From: an uncultured Clostridia bacterium
GTDB taxonomy: Bacteria > Bacillota > Clostridia > Christensenellales > Borkfalkiaceae
Direction of reading: 5' to 3'
Length of the DNA: 64,000 nucleotides
Assembly: GCA_934254815.1 (NCBI GenBank)
Contig: CAKQME010000006.1
Span: 1 to 64,000 of the forward strand
The notes under the pieces were generated by a model that did no database searches, had not been told where the DNA came from, and worked only from the letters and a program-made list of their open reading frames with translations. Positions 25,218 to 33,117 of this stretch are shown here, piece by piece. The first letter of the stretch is position 1. The number at the start of each line of letters is the position of its first letter. The translations under genes were made by a program, and so were the position numbers.

Positions 25218-27032
25218 TCAGTTGGAAGTTTTGAACGGAGAGTTCTTCAGTCCGTTGGTTTTCGACGATACCTGAGTATAATCGTTATAGATAAAGTTTT
25301 TATCCTCGGAATAGCTCTTGAATCCGTCTTTGATAGCCCGGAAAGTCTCGGTTCCGTCCCACGTCGAGGTTCTGCCCTTGAAGTAATTCGACATACTCTT
25401 CGCAACCTTGCTCGAAACCGTTTCGATCGTTCCGTTTACCGTAGCGGTGTTCATACCCGAACATTTACCGAATACGAGGTAAGGCGCGGTCGTGCAATCG
25501 CCTTCGGCTTTGATTATAGCATAATCTATAGCTTTGGGGATATCCACGTTTTTAACGAGCTGGCGCATTGTTATCGGCGCGTTGTTTGCCGCCTTATAGG
25601 ACGAATATATAGCGTTCTGACCCGTAGGCGAGAAGAGGTACATAAGGAAATCTATCGCTTCGGCGGTAGTTTCGGAATTACCCGAATTTACTATGCCGTA
25701 GTTTTCCTGCGGACCGCCGAACGCTCTTACGTTAGTGGTCGCGCCCGCCGCCAAAGCTTCGGCAGACGGTTCCATCGCGGGCATTAAGAACCAACCGAGT
25801 TCTTTCGAAATCTGTTCCGCGCTGGCGTATGTTACTTTACCGCCGCTCTGCGTCTTGAAAGCGTCTCTGTACGTTCTTACATAGTCGAGAGCTTCGACGT
25901 AGAAAAGTCTTAAATTCTTATACGAAGCGTCTTTGCCTTCGAATACGGAAGTCGTATTGTTAAAGAAGTTGAACGTGTCGTTATAAGAAGCGGTATTGTC
26001 CGCGTAAGACATAAGTTCGTAAAGGTTTTGCATAACCTCGGCGTATCTTGCCGAAGTCGGGTTATAACCCTCCTGATTGAAGAACAAATCGACTACCTTG
26101 TTAAGGTTATACGAATATTTGTCGACGGCGTCGTTGCCCGCGTCCTCCGCGTTGTAAGTCCAGTCGGGGTCGATCTCCTCGTTATAGCTGTAATCGCCGT
26201 TTTCGGAGTGTACTTTCTGCGTGAAATCGCGATAATATTGATCGAGATACATATTCACAAGGTGCGAAAGCATATTGAAACTGCCTTCCCCGCAGGACTG
26301 TTCGCTCTTGGAAAGTCCGAAAGGAGTTGCAAATCTGCTGTCCGAATCCTTAGCTTTTTTAAGCGCGTTTATAAGCCACGACCAGGTGATTTTCGTCTGA
26401 TCTATGGTTCCGTCCGCTCCGACGGCGGAATCGCCTTTGAGAATAGTCTTTACGGCGTTCTTGTTGTAGTAAACGGTGAGATAGTTTGAAGAATAGCTAA
26501 GCCCCGGTATAGTCATTGTAGAACCTGAAACCTGAGTTCTGTAAGCGTCGGCTTCAAGCCCGTCTTTCCATACGGTTTTGCCCGACATATACGGGTTTAC
26601 GTCTTCAAGGTATTCCGACAAATCGACGAATTTATTCGATCCGTAATATTCCGAAGCGACCGACGTCATAACGATAGTCGGAGCGGATACTCCGTCCTCC
26701 GCCATTTTACGGACGTTATCCATATAAGTCGCGGGGTTGTCGTTATTGTCGAGTATTACTTCGACGTTTACGCCCTCGGTGTTATACTTATAGTCCGAAT
26801 AAGCGTCGGCTACCGCCTGAAGCGCGTTCTTTTCGACTATATTTACGGTCGTATAGAACTCTATGGTTACGTTCTTTTTGGTTCCGCCGCCGGAAGACGT
26901 CGAACCGCCGTTCGAAGACGAATCTCCGCCGGTGCTTGTTCCGCTGTCATTACCGCCGCCGCACGCGACCGCGGAAAACGCGAGAACAAACGCAAGTATG
27001 CTTGTAAGAAGCGCAGAAAGTAATTTTTTCAT
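25218..27032 (-). CDS. ABC-transporter sugar-binding lipoprotein
   Basis: 604 residues, lipobox FSAVAC (Cys about 24) and a Gly/Ser-rich linker. The mature protein fits family 1 extracellular solute-binding proteins: VTIEFYTTVNIVEKNALQAVADAYSDY, DNVRKMAEDGVSAPTIVMTS, YGIVNSGNSETTAEAIDFLMYLFSPTGQNAIY. Longer than the usual 420-450 residues, which suits an oligosaccharide ligand. Follows the two permease genes and precedes two glycoside-hydrolase-like lipoproteins; AAAGGAGGAAA ribosome site. No ABC ATPase is encoded here, so a shared MsmK-type ATPase elsewhere is likely. Confidence 0.9.
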   Translation of the reverse strand: MKKLLSALLTSILAFVLAFSAVACGGGNDSGTSTGGDSSSNGGSTSSGGGTKKNVTIEFYTTVNIVEKNALQAVADAYSDYKYNTEGVNVEVILDNNDNPATYMDNVRKMAEDGVSAPTIVMTSVASEYYGSNKFVDLSEYLEDVNPYMSGKTVWKDGLEADAYRTQVSGSTMTIPGLSYSSNYLTVYYNKNAVKTILKGDSAVGADGTIDQTKITWSWLINALKKAKDSDSRFATPFGLSKSEQSCGEGSFNMLSHLVNMYLDQYYRDFTQKVHSENGDYSYNEEIDPDWTYNAEDAGNDAVDKYSYNLNKVVDLFFNQEGYNPTSARYAEVMQNLYELMSYADNTASYNDTFNFFNNTTSVFEGKDASYKNLRLFYVEALDYVRTYRDAFKTQSGGKVTYASAEQISKELGWFLMPAMEPSAEALAAGATTNVRAFGGPQENYGIVNSGNSETTAEAIDFLMYLFSPTGQNAIYSSYKAANNAPITMRQLVKNVDIPKAIDYAIIKAEGDCTTAPYLVFGKCSGMNTATVNGTIETVSSKVAKSMSNYFKGRTSTWDGTETFRAIKDGFKSYSEDKNFIYNDYTQVSSKTNGLKNSPFKTSN

Positions 27033-27063
27033 AAATTTTCCTCCTTTAAAGGTTTTTTATTTT

Positions 27064-27939
27064 TTACAACTTCATTCCGGAAGCGAAATCGCCGCCGATG
27101 AAGAATTTGACGCTTATAGCCGTAGATATAATCAGCGGTATTCCCGCGACGAGATACATCGCGTACTGCACGCCTTGCGGCTGCCGCGCGGCTATCGATT
27201 TAAGGTAAGGCATCAGAACGCCCTTTTCGAGATTTTTCTGATACAGAAGCTGAGGCCACATATAATCGTTATACATTGCCGCGAATATCGAAATACCCTG
27301 TATCATCATTATCGGGAAAGTCAGCGGCAGGCAGATATACACGAACATATCGAAAGTGTTTGCTCCGTCGAGTTGCCCCGCCTCGTACAGGGTCTGCGGT
27401 TGCTGCCCCATAAACGTGCGCATCAGGAATACCGACGCTATCTGGTTGCCCGCAATATACGGCAATATAAGTCCGAGCCAGTTACCCGCAAGGTTAAGCC
27501 ATCTCGCCACCACTATATACGTCGGAGAAAGCAGAACCACCCCCGGCACGAGCATAGGCGCTATCAATATAAAGAACAGCGCGTTTTTGCCCGCGAATTT
27601 TCTTCTTTCGAAGAGAAACGCTATATAACAGCTGAGAAACAGCACCAGAACCGTGGATATAAGGTCGATTATAACCGTATTCAGAAGCGGTTTGGACAGC
27701 ACCGAGAAAGCCTCGGAATAGTTGCTGAAATACCAGCCCGATTTCGGCAGAGTCCAGATAGGATAACTTACGATATCCTGCGAAGCCTTTACCGATAAAA
27801 TCATGGTAATGAGTATCGGCATAAGCGCAAGCAGCAGATTTATCACCAGAAATACGGTTAAAATCGTCTGCGCCGCGACTCCGTCTATTCCGCCGCGTTT
27901 TGTCTTTATTTTAAGATGTGATTTCATTACGTTTTCCAT
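27064..27939 (-). CDS. Carbohydrate ABC-transporter permease, MalG type
   Basis: 291 residues, about six membrane spans. The EAA loop that docks the ATPase is EAGQLDGANTFDMFVYICLPL (about 185-205), followed by the typical C-terminal NDYMWPQLLY. The N terminus TILTVFLVINLLLALMPILITMILSVK is characteristic of the CUT1 group. GGAGGATCGGTAAT precedes ATG. It lies 16 bp after the other permease gene and 31 bp before the binding-protein gene. Confidence 0.93.
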   Translation of the reverse strand: MENVMKSHLKIKTKRGGIDGVAAQTILTVFLVINLLLALMPILITMILSVKASQDIVSYPIWTLPKSGWYFSNYSEAFSVLSKPLLNTVIIDLISTVLVLFLSCYIAFLFERRKFAGKNALFFILIAPMLVPGVVLLSPTYIVVARWLNLAGNWLGLILPYIAGNQIASVFLMRTFMGQQPQTLYEAGQLDGANTFDMFVYICLPLTFPIMMIQGISIFAAMYNDYMWPQLLYQKNLEKGVLMPYLKSIAARQPQGVQYAMYLVAGIPLIISTAISVKFFIGGDFASGMKL

Positions 27940-27955
27940 ATTACCGATCCTCCGA

Positions 27956-29974
27956 TTACGAATTATCCGATTGCATACGGAAGTTAAAGAACGTCGCCAC
28001 GCTAAGGAACAGGAAGATTGTTATACCCATAACGCTCGCCACGCCGTAGTTCGCGCTTATTATCTCGCGGTACATCAGCAGCGCGGGGGTCTTTATTATG
28101 CCGTCCGTTCCGTGAATGACGAATATAGAGGTATAATTCTGTACCGAAGCGATGAACGAAGTTACGAAAATATATTTTATCTGCGGCAAAATAAGCGGCA
28201 AATCTATTTTGATTATTCTCTTTACCCATGAGCAACCGTCAAGTTTAGCCGCTTCGAAATAAGATACGTTAATTCCCGTTATCGCGCCGTAGAAAATCAG
28301 ATACGAGCCTATCCAGGGGAATCCGAACGCTATGAGCGTACCGAGCGCGGTAGACGGGTCGTTTATCCAGTTCATCGCGAAATCGGGTACGAATATACGC
28401 ATAAACGCGTTCATAAGGCTGTTATGCGAAGCTCCGAACACGCCCGTACTCCACACCAGCGTCGTAGCGACGCCCGGAAGAACGCCCGGCAGGAACATAA
28501 GTATACGCACCCACAGCGAAAAGCGTTTACTTCTTACAGCCGCTATCGCTTCGGCAAAGATTATGGGCGGAATTATCGCTTTAAGAAGATCGGTCACGAG
28601 AAACGCGAGCATCGTAAGCGAAGATTTCCAGAACTCGGAAGAACGGAACACCATTACGAAATTATCGAAGCCCACGAATACGTCTTTTATGCCGGGCAGA
28701 TAATCGTAAAACGACAATCTGAAACCGAGTATTATCGGGATATAATAGAAGAGTATCAGCAATGCGAACGGCACGATCATCGAGATATAAACTACTTTAT
28801 CCTTGATGAGAGCCTTGCCGAACGCCCTGACTTTCGCATTCATTGCCGTTCTGTATTTTTCAGCCGTTCCGAAAGCAAAATACAACGTCGCCGCCGCAAA
28901 TATAATCGCCAGAATAATGCCCGCGGTTTTCAGCGCGGTGAAAGTAACTTTCGTATGCGCGAACTCGATTTCGTAATATACTATCGACGGATTGCCCGCG
29001 TCCGACTCGTCGCGAAGCGCGAAGCCCCTTTCGTTCCACATTATAAGATTTGCGTCGTTGCCCGCTTTCATATTAAGCTCGACGTTCATTTTTTCCGCGT
29101 TTACAACCGCCACGCCGCCGTTAAGGATTTTCGCAACGAAGTTTTTACCCGCCGAGAAGACGTATGCCGTATCGAGCGACAAACCGAGCGGCTGTTTTTT
29201 CTGACCGCCGTTTTTATCGACCGCTATTATATTGTTGTTTTCGGTAACGACGTAAGCCGTATCTTTGAAAGCGGTAAGCGAAACTATTCTCTCGTTTACG
29301 TCGGCTATCGGCTCTTTACCGTTCTCGTTACAAACGTAAATTTCGCTGCCGACGGAGTAATACAGATTTCCGCCGTCGACGCTCATGCCGTTCATTGCCT
29401 TTGATTTTTCGTCGACTTTATCACGGTCGCCCGTTTCGACGTCGAAAGAATATATTTTATTATTAGCCGAAGAAGAATTGAAAACTCCGCGCAGATAAAT
29501 CGTCTTTCCGTCGTCGGAAAGCAGCAACTGAGTATTTTTCACGTTGCCGTCCGCCTTGAAGTTAATCGCGGCGTAAACCTTGCAGCGATCAATAAAATTC
29601 TCGCTTTCCGAATAGTTTTTCGCGTCGTTTATATCGAACGAAACTATTCTGCCGTTAGCGTAAACCGCATAAACTCTTTCGCCGCTCACAAGTATATCGT
29701 ACACGGCTACGTCGAACGGTTTGCCGACGTTCCACAACTGTCTGCCGTCTTGCGAAACCGAATAAAGCGTTCCGTCCTGCAAGCCCGCGACCGTAACTCC
29801 GTCGTCGCCCGTATATAATTTGGTTATATTGTCTTTCGGGTCGATACCGAGTTCGCTGCTCCTCCCCGCAACCGAAGAAGAGTAAGCCGCGAGAACTATC
29901 GACGCGACGGTCATTATCGCCGCGATTACGGCGCATATTAAATATTTTTTACCGAATTTTTTTTCTCCTCTCAT
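27956..29974 (-). CDS. ABC-transporter permease (MalF type) with an N-terminal propeller-like extracellular domain
   Basis: 672 residues, more than twice a normal permease. After one membrane span (about 10-33), residues about 45-340 form repeats typical of PQQ/WD-like propellers: ITKLYTGDDGVTVAGLQDGTLYSVSQDGRQLWNV, ERVYAVYANGRIVSFDIND, GNLYYSVGSEIYVCNENGKEPIADV, TAYVVTENNNIIAVDKNGG. A second span at about 345-368 leads to a standard CUT1 permease (about 390-672) with the EAA motif EAAKLDGCSWVKRIIKIDLPL. The order implies the propeller is outside the cell, where it could bind glycan or the loaded binding protein. First gene of the transport operon, downstream of lacI. Confidence 0.88.
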   Translation of the reverse strand: MRGEKKFGKKYLICAVIAAIMTVASIVLAAYSSSVAGRSSELGIDPKDNITKLYTGDDGVTVAGLQDGTLYSVSQDGRQLWNVGKPFDVAVYDILVSGERVYAVYANGRIVSFDINDAKNYSESENFIDRCKVYAAINFKADGNVKNTQLLLSDDGKTIYLRGVFNSSSANNKIYSFDVETGDRDKVDEKSKAMNGMSVDGGNLYYSVGSEIYVCNENGKEPIADVNERIVSLTAFKDTAYVVTENNNIIAVDKNGGQKKQPLGLSLDTAYVFSAGKNFVAKILNGGVAVVNAEKMNVELNMKAGNDANLIMWNERGFALRDESDAGNPSIVYYEIEFAHTKVTFTALKTAGIILAIIFAAATLYFAFGTAEKYRTAMNAKVRAFGKALIKDKVVYISMIVPFALLILFYYIPIILGFRLSFYDYLPGIKDVFVGFDNFVMVFRSSEFWKSSLTMLAFLVTDLLKAIIPPIIFAEAIAAVRSKRFSLWVRILMFLPGVLPGVATTLVWSTGVFGASHNSLMNAFMRIFVPDFAMNWINDPSTALGTLIAFGFPWIGSYLIFYGAITGINVSYFEAAKLDGCSWVKRIIKIDLPLILPQIKYIFVTSFIASVQNYTSIFVIHGTDGIIKTPALLMYREIISANYGVASVMGITIFLFLSVATFFNFRMQSDNS

Positions 29975-29996
29975 GTTCCTTTCCCTTATAACGGTA

Positions 29997-30036
29997 TTTC
30001 TTTCCGTCGCAGACGGAAAGAAAGGGCGCGCCCTTT
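29997..30036 (-). promoter_or_regulatory. Two adjacent hairpins in the leader of the transport operon
   Basis: TTTCTTTCCGTC (29997-30008) pairs with GACGGAAAGAAA (30012-30023), 12 bp with a 3-nt loop. It overlaps AAAGGGCGCGCCCTTT (30021-30036), a perfect 16-bp palindrome. Without a U-run on the minus strand these are not clear terminators; they may stabilise or process the mRNA between lacI and the permease gene. Confidence 0.55.
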
Positions 30037-30051
30037 GAAAATTCTTTTCGC

Positions 30052-30074
30052 TTGACCTTAATATTATCGGTCAA
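30052..30074. promoter_or_regulatory. Dyad TTGACC-N11-GGTCAA
   Basis: TTGACC (30052-30057) and GGTCAA (30069-30074) are exact inverted copies 17 bp apart centre to centre, located between lacI and the permease gene. Possibly an operator or a pair of -35 elements; no convincing -10 was found. Confidence 0.35.
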
Positions 30075-30097
30075 TTTATGTTTTTTATTATTTATTT

Positions 30098-31084
30098 TTA
30101 CGCTTTCGCGCTGTCGCGGGGAACAAATTCGCTTATGATTTCTTTTTGTTCGCTCGGCTCACCTATTATATAATCGACGTACTGTTTTGCTTCACGGTCG
30201 ATGAACGAATCCACGGTACTCAGCGCGGGTACGGAATACTGCCCCAACAGCACGTTATCGAACCCGACTACGAAAACCTCTTTGCCGACCTTAATTTTAC
30301 AGTCTCTCAAAGCCTTTATCGCTCCCAGCGCCATCATATCGTTAAGGCAGAACAATCCGCCCGTATTTTTGCCCGACTTCGCCAGCGCGGAAGCGGCTAT
30401 ATACCCTGCGTCAAGCGCGGAAATATCGGGATAATCGCCCCATATAAGGGTTTCTTCTCCGTTTTCTATTCCGTGTTCGCGCAGAATGTCGAGATATCCG
30501 AGGATACGTCTGTCGTTTATGAAGTCTTTACCCGCTCCGCAGATAAACGCAAAATTTCTTACGCCCGCGTCATACATTCCCTTAAACGCCTTTTCCATAG
30601 CGGGGCGGTAATTTACCGTTGCCTTAACGGGGTCTTCGCCGCGACCGGGGTGTATAACCTTGATATTGGCGCAACGCGTTTTTTTGAGATGAGCTTCGGT
30701 GAACGGTATAAACGCAAGGTTTATTATCGCGGAAACCCTGTTTTGAATGACCTTATCAAGCACCTTATTGAAATTTGCTTTGTTTACCAGATAAACCGAT
30801 ATAGTGTAATCGTAATCTTCGAACCCGCCGACCAGACTGTTGAATACTTCGAGATAATAATAGTTGGACATATCGGGAACAAGCATCGCCACGAAATTGC
30901 TGTTTCTGTTACAGCTTACGTTCATCGCGAGCTTGTTATGCGTATAACCGCATTCGGAAATAACCGACATAACGCGTTTTTTAGTCTCTTCGGATACCGA
31001 GCCGCCGCTAAGCACCCGCGTTACGGTAGTCTTAGAAACGCCCGCCAGTTCGGCTATCGATTTTCTGCTTACGGCTTTTGCCAT
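30098..31084 (-). CDS. LacI-family transcriptional regulator
   Basis: 328 residues from MAKAVSRKSIAELAGVSK, where GGAGG precedes the ATG at 31084; an open frame extends 17 codons upstream without such a site. N-terminal HTH with hinge (SIAELAGVSKTTVTRVLSGGSVSEETKKRVMSVISECGY), then the periplasmic-binding-protein-like sugar sensor (VAMLVPDMSNYYYLEVFNSLVGGF; GLFCLNDMMALGAIKALRDC; VVGFDNVLLGQYSVPALSTV). Probably represses the adjacent transport and surface-protein genes until a sugar binds. An AAACGCTT-type site lies in its own leader, suggesting autoregulation. Confidence 0.94.
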   Translation of the reverse strand: MAKAVSRKSIAELAGVSKTTVTRVLSGGSVSEETKKRVMSVISECGYTHNKLAMNVSCNRNSNFVAMLVPDMSNYYYLEVFNSLVGGFEDYDYTISVYLVNKANFNKVLDKVIQNRVSAIINLAFIPFTEAHLKKTRCANIKVIHPGRGEDPVKATVNYRPAMEKAFKGMYDAGVRNFAFICGAGKDFINDRRILGYLDILREHGIENGEETLIWGDYPDISALDAGYIAASALAKSGKNTGGLFCLNDMMALGAIKALRDCKIKVGKEVFVVGFDNVLLGQYSVPALSTVDSFIDREAKQYVDYIIGEPSEQKEIISEFVPRDSAKA

Positions 31085-31164
31085 AGTACCCTCCGAAGTC
31101 GTTTCCGCGACGCTGTGTACCCAGGTACAAGCCATTGTTAAAAAATAAGGTCACCGACCCGCCG

Positions 31165-31222
31165 AGAAACGCTTTAATGCTTTTTACGATTGTATTGTAA
31201 CACGGAAAACGCGACTTGTCAA
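31165..31222 (-). promoter_or_regulatory. lacI promoter and downstream operator-like site
   Basis: TTGACA (31217-31222), 17-bp spacer, TACAAT (31194-31199) on the minus strand. Downstream, AGAAACGCTTTAA (31165-31177, plus strand) resembles the CG-centred dyad at 21115-21129. Confidence 0.65.
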
Positions 31223-31267
31223 TAGGTAAACGAAAAATTTTTTAATTTTTTTTTATTTTTCGAAAAC

Positions 31268-31314
31268 CGACGGGCGGCGCGGCGATAAATTCTATCGCCG
31301 CGCCGCCGTTCGTC
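31268..31314 (-). terminator. GC-rich hairpin after the PqqD-like gene
   Basis: GGCGGCGCGGCGATA (31273-31287) pairs exactly with 31293-31307; on the minus strand it is followed by GGTTTTCG and later long A/T tracts. It lies 22 bp past the PqqD-like stop and insulates it from lacI. Confidence 0.7.
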
Positions 31315-31335
31315 TTTAGCCTATTATTTATTTTT

Positions 31336-31602
31336 TCAGTCTTCGAGTATGTTTACCTGTCTTAAACGTTCGACAAATTCGTCGACGTCTTTTTCGACGA
31401 CAGACCTTTCCGCTTCATATTCGGCAAGTATAGCGTCTACGATTTTTTCTTCTGTCGTGTCTTTTTTGAGCAACCCGAACATAAACACGCCCATTTCGTT
31501 AAGCGTAAGCATACCTTTAAAATATTTAGCCGATTCGCCCGTCGCAACGGCGTAAGCTTTACCGCCGACCTCGCGGATGACGAAACCCTCTCTTAATTTC
31601 AT
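31336..31602 (-). CDS. Orphan PqqD-family protein (RiPP recognition-like)
   Basis: 88 residues from MKLREGFVIREVGGKAYAV, the ATG preceded by GGAGGAAAACT. The pattern, an N-terminal three-strand sheet (FVIREVGGKAYAVATGESA) followed by LTLNEMGVFMFGLLKKDTTEEKIVDAIL and a C-terminal helix FVERLRQVNILED, is that of PqqD-like proteins, which bind precursor peptides for radical-SAM enzymes. No radical-SAM gene or precursor is seen nearby, so the role is open. Divergent from the DUF4116 operon across 192 bp, with inverted copies of an 11-bp motif between them. Confidence 0.8.
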   Translation of the reverse strand: MKLREGFVIREVGGKAYAVATGESAKYFKGMLTLNEMGVFMFGLLKKDTTEEKIVDAILAEYEAERSVVEKDVDEFVERLRQVNILED

Positions 31603-31659
31603 AGTTTTCCTCCGAAAAATCTTTTCTGTATATATAATAACTCTTTTTGGAAAAAATAG

Positions 31660-31670
31660 CAAGCGTTTGA
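31660..31670. promoter_or_regulatory. Inverted copy of the TCAAACGCTTG motif near the PqqD-like promoter
   Basis: CAAGCGTTTGA here is the exact reverse complement of TCAAACGCTTG at 31746-31756. The two 11-bp copies face each other across the divergent promoter region, compatible with one regulator looping both promoters. Confidence 0.45.
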
Positions 31671-31742
31671 TTATTCAATGGTCGTCAGACAGTCGAACCG
31701 ATCAGGTTTGACGGCGCAAAATTTGTAAAGATTAAAAAAACA

Positions 31743-31782
31743 CTTTCAAACGCTTGAAAGTTATCCGCTCATTTGCTATAAT
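31743..31782 (+). promoter_or_regulatory. Promoter and operator of the DUF4116/VWA/MoxR operon
   Basis: TTGAAA (31754-31759), 17-bp spacer, TATAAT (31777-31782). An 18-bp near-perfect dyad, CTTTCAAAC/GCTTGAAAG (31743-31760), covers the -35, so its binder would repress. The start codon at 31795 lies only 12 bp past the -10 and no ribosome site exists, giving a leader of about six bases at most. Confidence 0.7.
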
Positions 31783-31794
31783 ATTTAGATAGAT

Positions 31795-33117
31795 ATGGAA
31801 TACAACGTCAGACAAGTAAACAACTTCCTTTCCGACTACGGCAAGGATAAAAAACTCCAGAGCGACAAAGACATAACGCTCGCCGTTCTCGCGCGTATGC
31901 CCTCGCTCATCTCCTACACGTCGGAGCCGCTCTTGCACGACAAAGACGTTGCGCTTACCGCGGTTTCAAAAGACGGCAGAACCCTGCGATTTTTCCCCGA
32001 CGAAATACGTTCCGACGAAGACGTCGTTCTCGCCGCCGTCAAAAATTTCCGTTCGAGCTTTTCTTTCGCATGCGGTAAAGCCAAGCAATCCAAAAAAATC
32101 GCGCTTGCCGTGGCTTCGGTCGGCGGCGACACGGTTGCCCTGCTCGACCCGACGTTTCTCGACGACGAGGAAATAGCCAAATCCGCCGTCGGCAGAAATC
32201 CTAAGTCGATACGCTATTTTTCCGACAGGGTGCGGGCTTTGCCCGAAATAGCCTCGCTGGCGTTAAAGCAGGACAGAACTCTTGCGACGTTTATTCCCGA
32301 CGAAGCGTTTAAAAACGACGAGGTTTTCCGCGTGGCGATAAGAATCACCGACGACGGCAAAGTCGCGGCGGGGGTACTCACCGAAAACACGCCCGTAGGC
32401 ATATACGAAAAGTTGTCGGAAGAAAATATGCGTTTTAATTATTCTCTTCAGAACATCGACCTGACCGCGCTCGACGGCGAGCGTATGAAATACGTTCTCG
32501 AATTAGGTTTAGGCGTTACGGGCAAAAAAGCCGAAGCTTTTCATAAATTCGTCGAAGCGGACGACAAGACGACGGTCGCCTATCTGATACAGAAGAAATT
32601 TCCGACCGCAAAGACCATTCAGACGGAACTCGAATACGCTTCGAAACATAAAAAGTTCCGCGTGCTTCCGATTTTGTTATCCGCCGCCCACGGCGCGAAA
32701 AAACCTGTGTACGAATCGGACGAAAGAAAAATGCTTATGCGCAATTTAAAGCGAAATTCTCCGCTCGCGGCGAAACGTTTTATCGACGATATCGCGACTT
32801 ACGCCCACGACGAAGAAGCCGTCAGGCTGGCGGCAAGCGTAGACGGCTCTATCCTTAAAGTATTATATCTTACCGACTTTGCAGGCGACAAAACGCTCGT
32901 AACGACCTGTCTTAAAGGCTATCTCGTAAGAAATTGCGACGAACCGCTTTTAAAAGGTCTTAAAGGAGTCGAGCTGGATTATCAGCAATGCCTTATCGCC
33001 TGTCGGAGAGACGGCAGAAACTATTTTTACCTGCCCGAACAATTCCGCGGCAGCGAAGAACTGAAACGCGTCGCTTACGACAACGGCGCGGAAAATTACA
33101 GGGGTGACGGCGCATGA
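31795..33117 (+). CDS. DUF4116-like helical repeat protein
   Basis: 440 residues, no signal peptide. Residues about 20-185 contain five units of about 33 residues with the pattern sDkdvaLaAv...g..L.ffpd.lr (DITLAVLARMPSLISYTSEPLLHDKDV; DVVLAAVKNFRSSFSFA; EIAKSAVGRNPKSIRYFSDRVR), as in DUF4116 repeats; more appear near the C terminus (FYLPEQFRGSEELKRVAYDNG). The middle (about 200-330) is helical and unrecognised. Such repeats probably form a binding solenoid. First gene of an operon with a VWA protein, whose ATG overlaps this stop (ATGA), and a MoxR ATPase. Confidence 0.7.
   Translation: MEYNVRQVNNFLSDYGKDKKLQSDKDITLAVLARMPSLISYTSEPLLHDKDVALTAVSKDGRTLRFFPDEIRSDEDVVLAAVKNFRSSFSFACGKAKQSKKIALAVASVGGDTVALLDPTFLDDEEIAKSAVGRNPKSIRYFSDRVRALPEIASLALKQDRTLATFIPDEAFKNDEVFRVAIRITDDGKVAAGVLTENTPVGIYEKLSEENMRFNYSLQNIDLTALDGERMKYVLELGLGVTGKKAEAFHKFVEADDKTTVAYLIQKKFPTAKTIQTELEYASKHKKFRVLPILLSAAHGAKKPVYESDERKMLMRNLKRNSPLAAKRFIDDIATYAHDEEAVRLAASVDGSILKVLYLTDFAGDKTLVTTCLKGYLVRNCDEPLLKGLKGVELDYQQCLIACRRDGRNYFYLPEQFRGSEELKRVAYDNGAENYRGDGA

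Noticed and set aside
31085..31135. Upstream extension of the LacI regulator by 17 codons
   Set aside because: The extension has no ribosome site and LacI proteins begin close to the HTH; GGAGG lies before the ATG at 31084.
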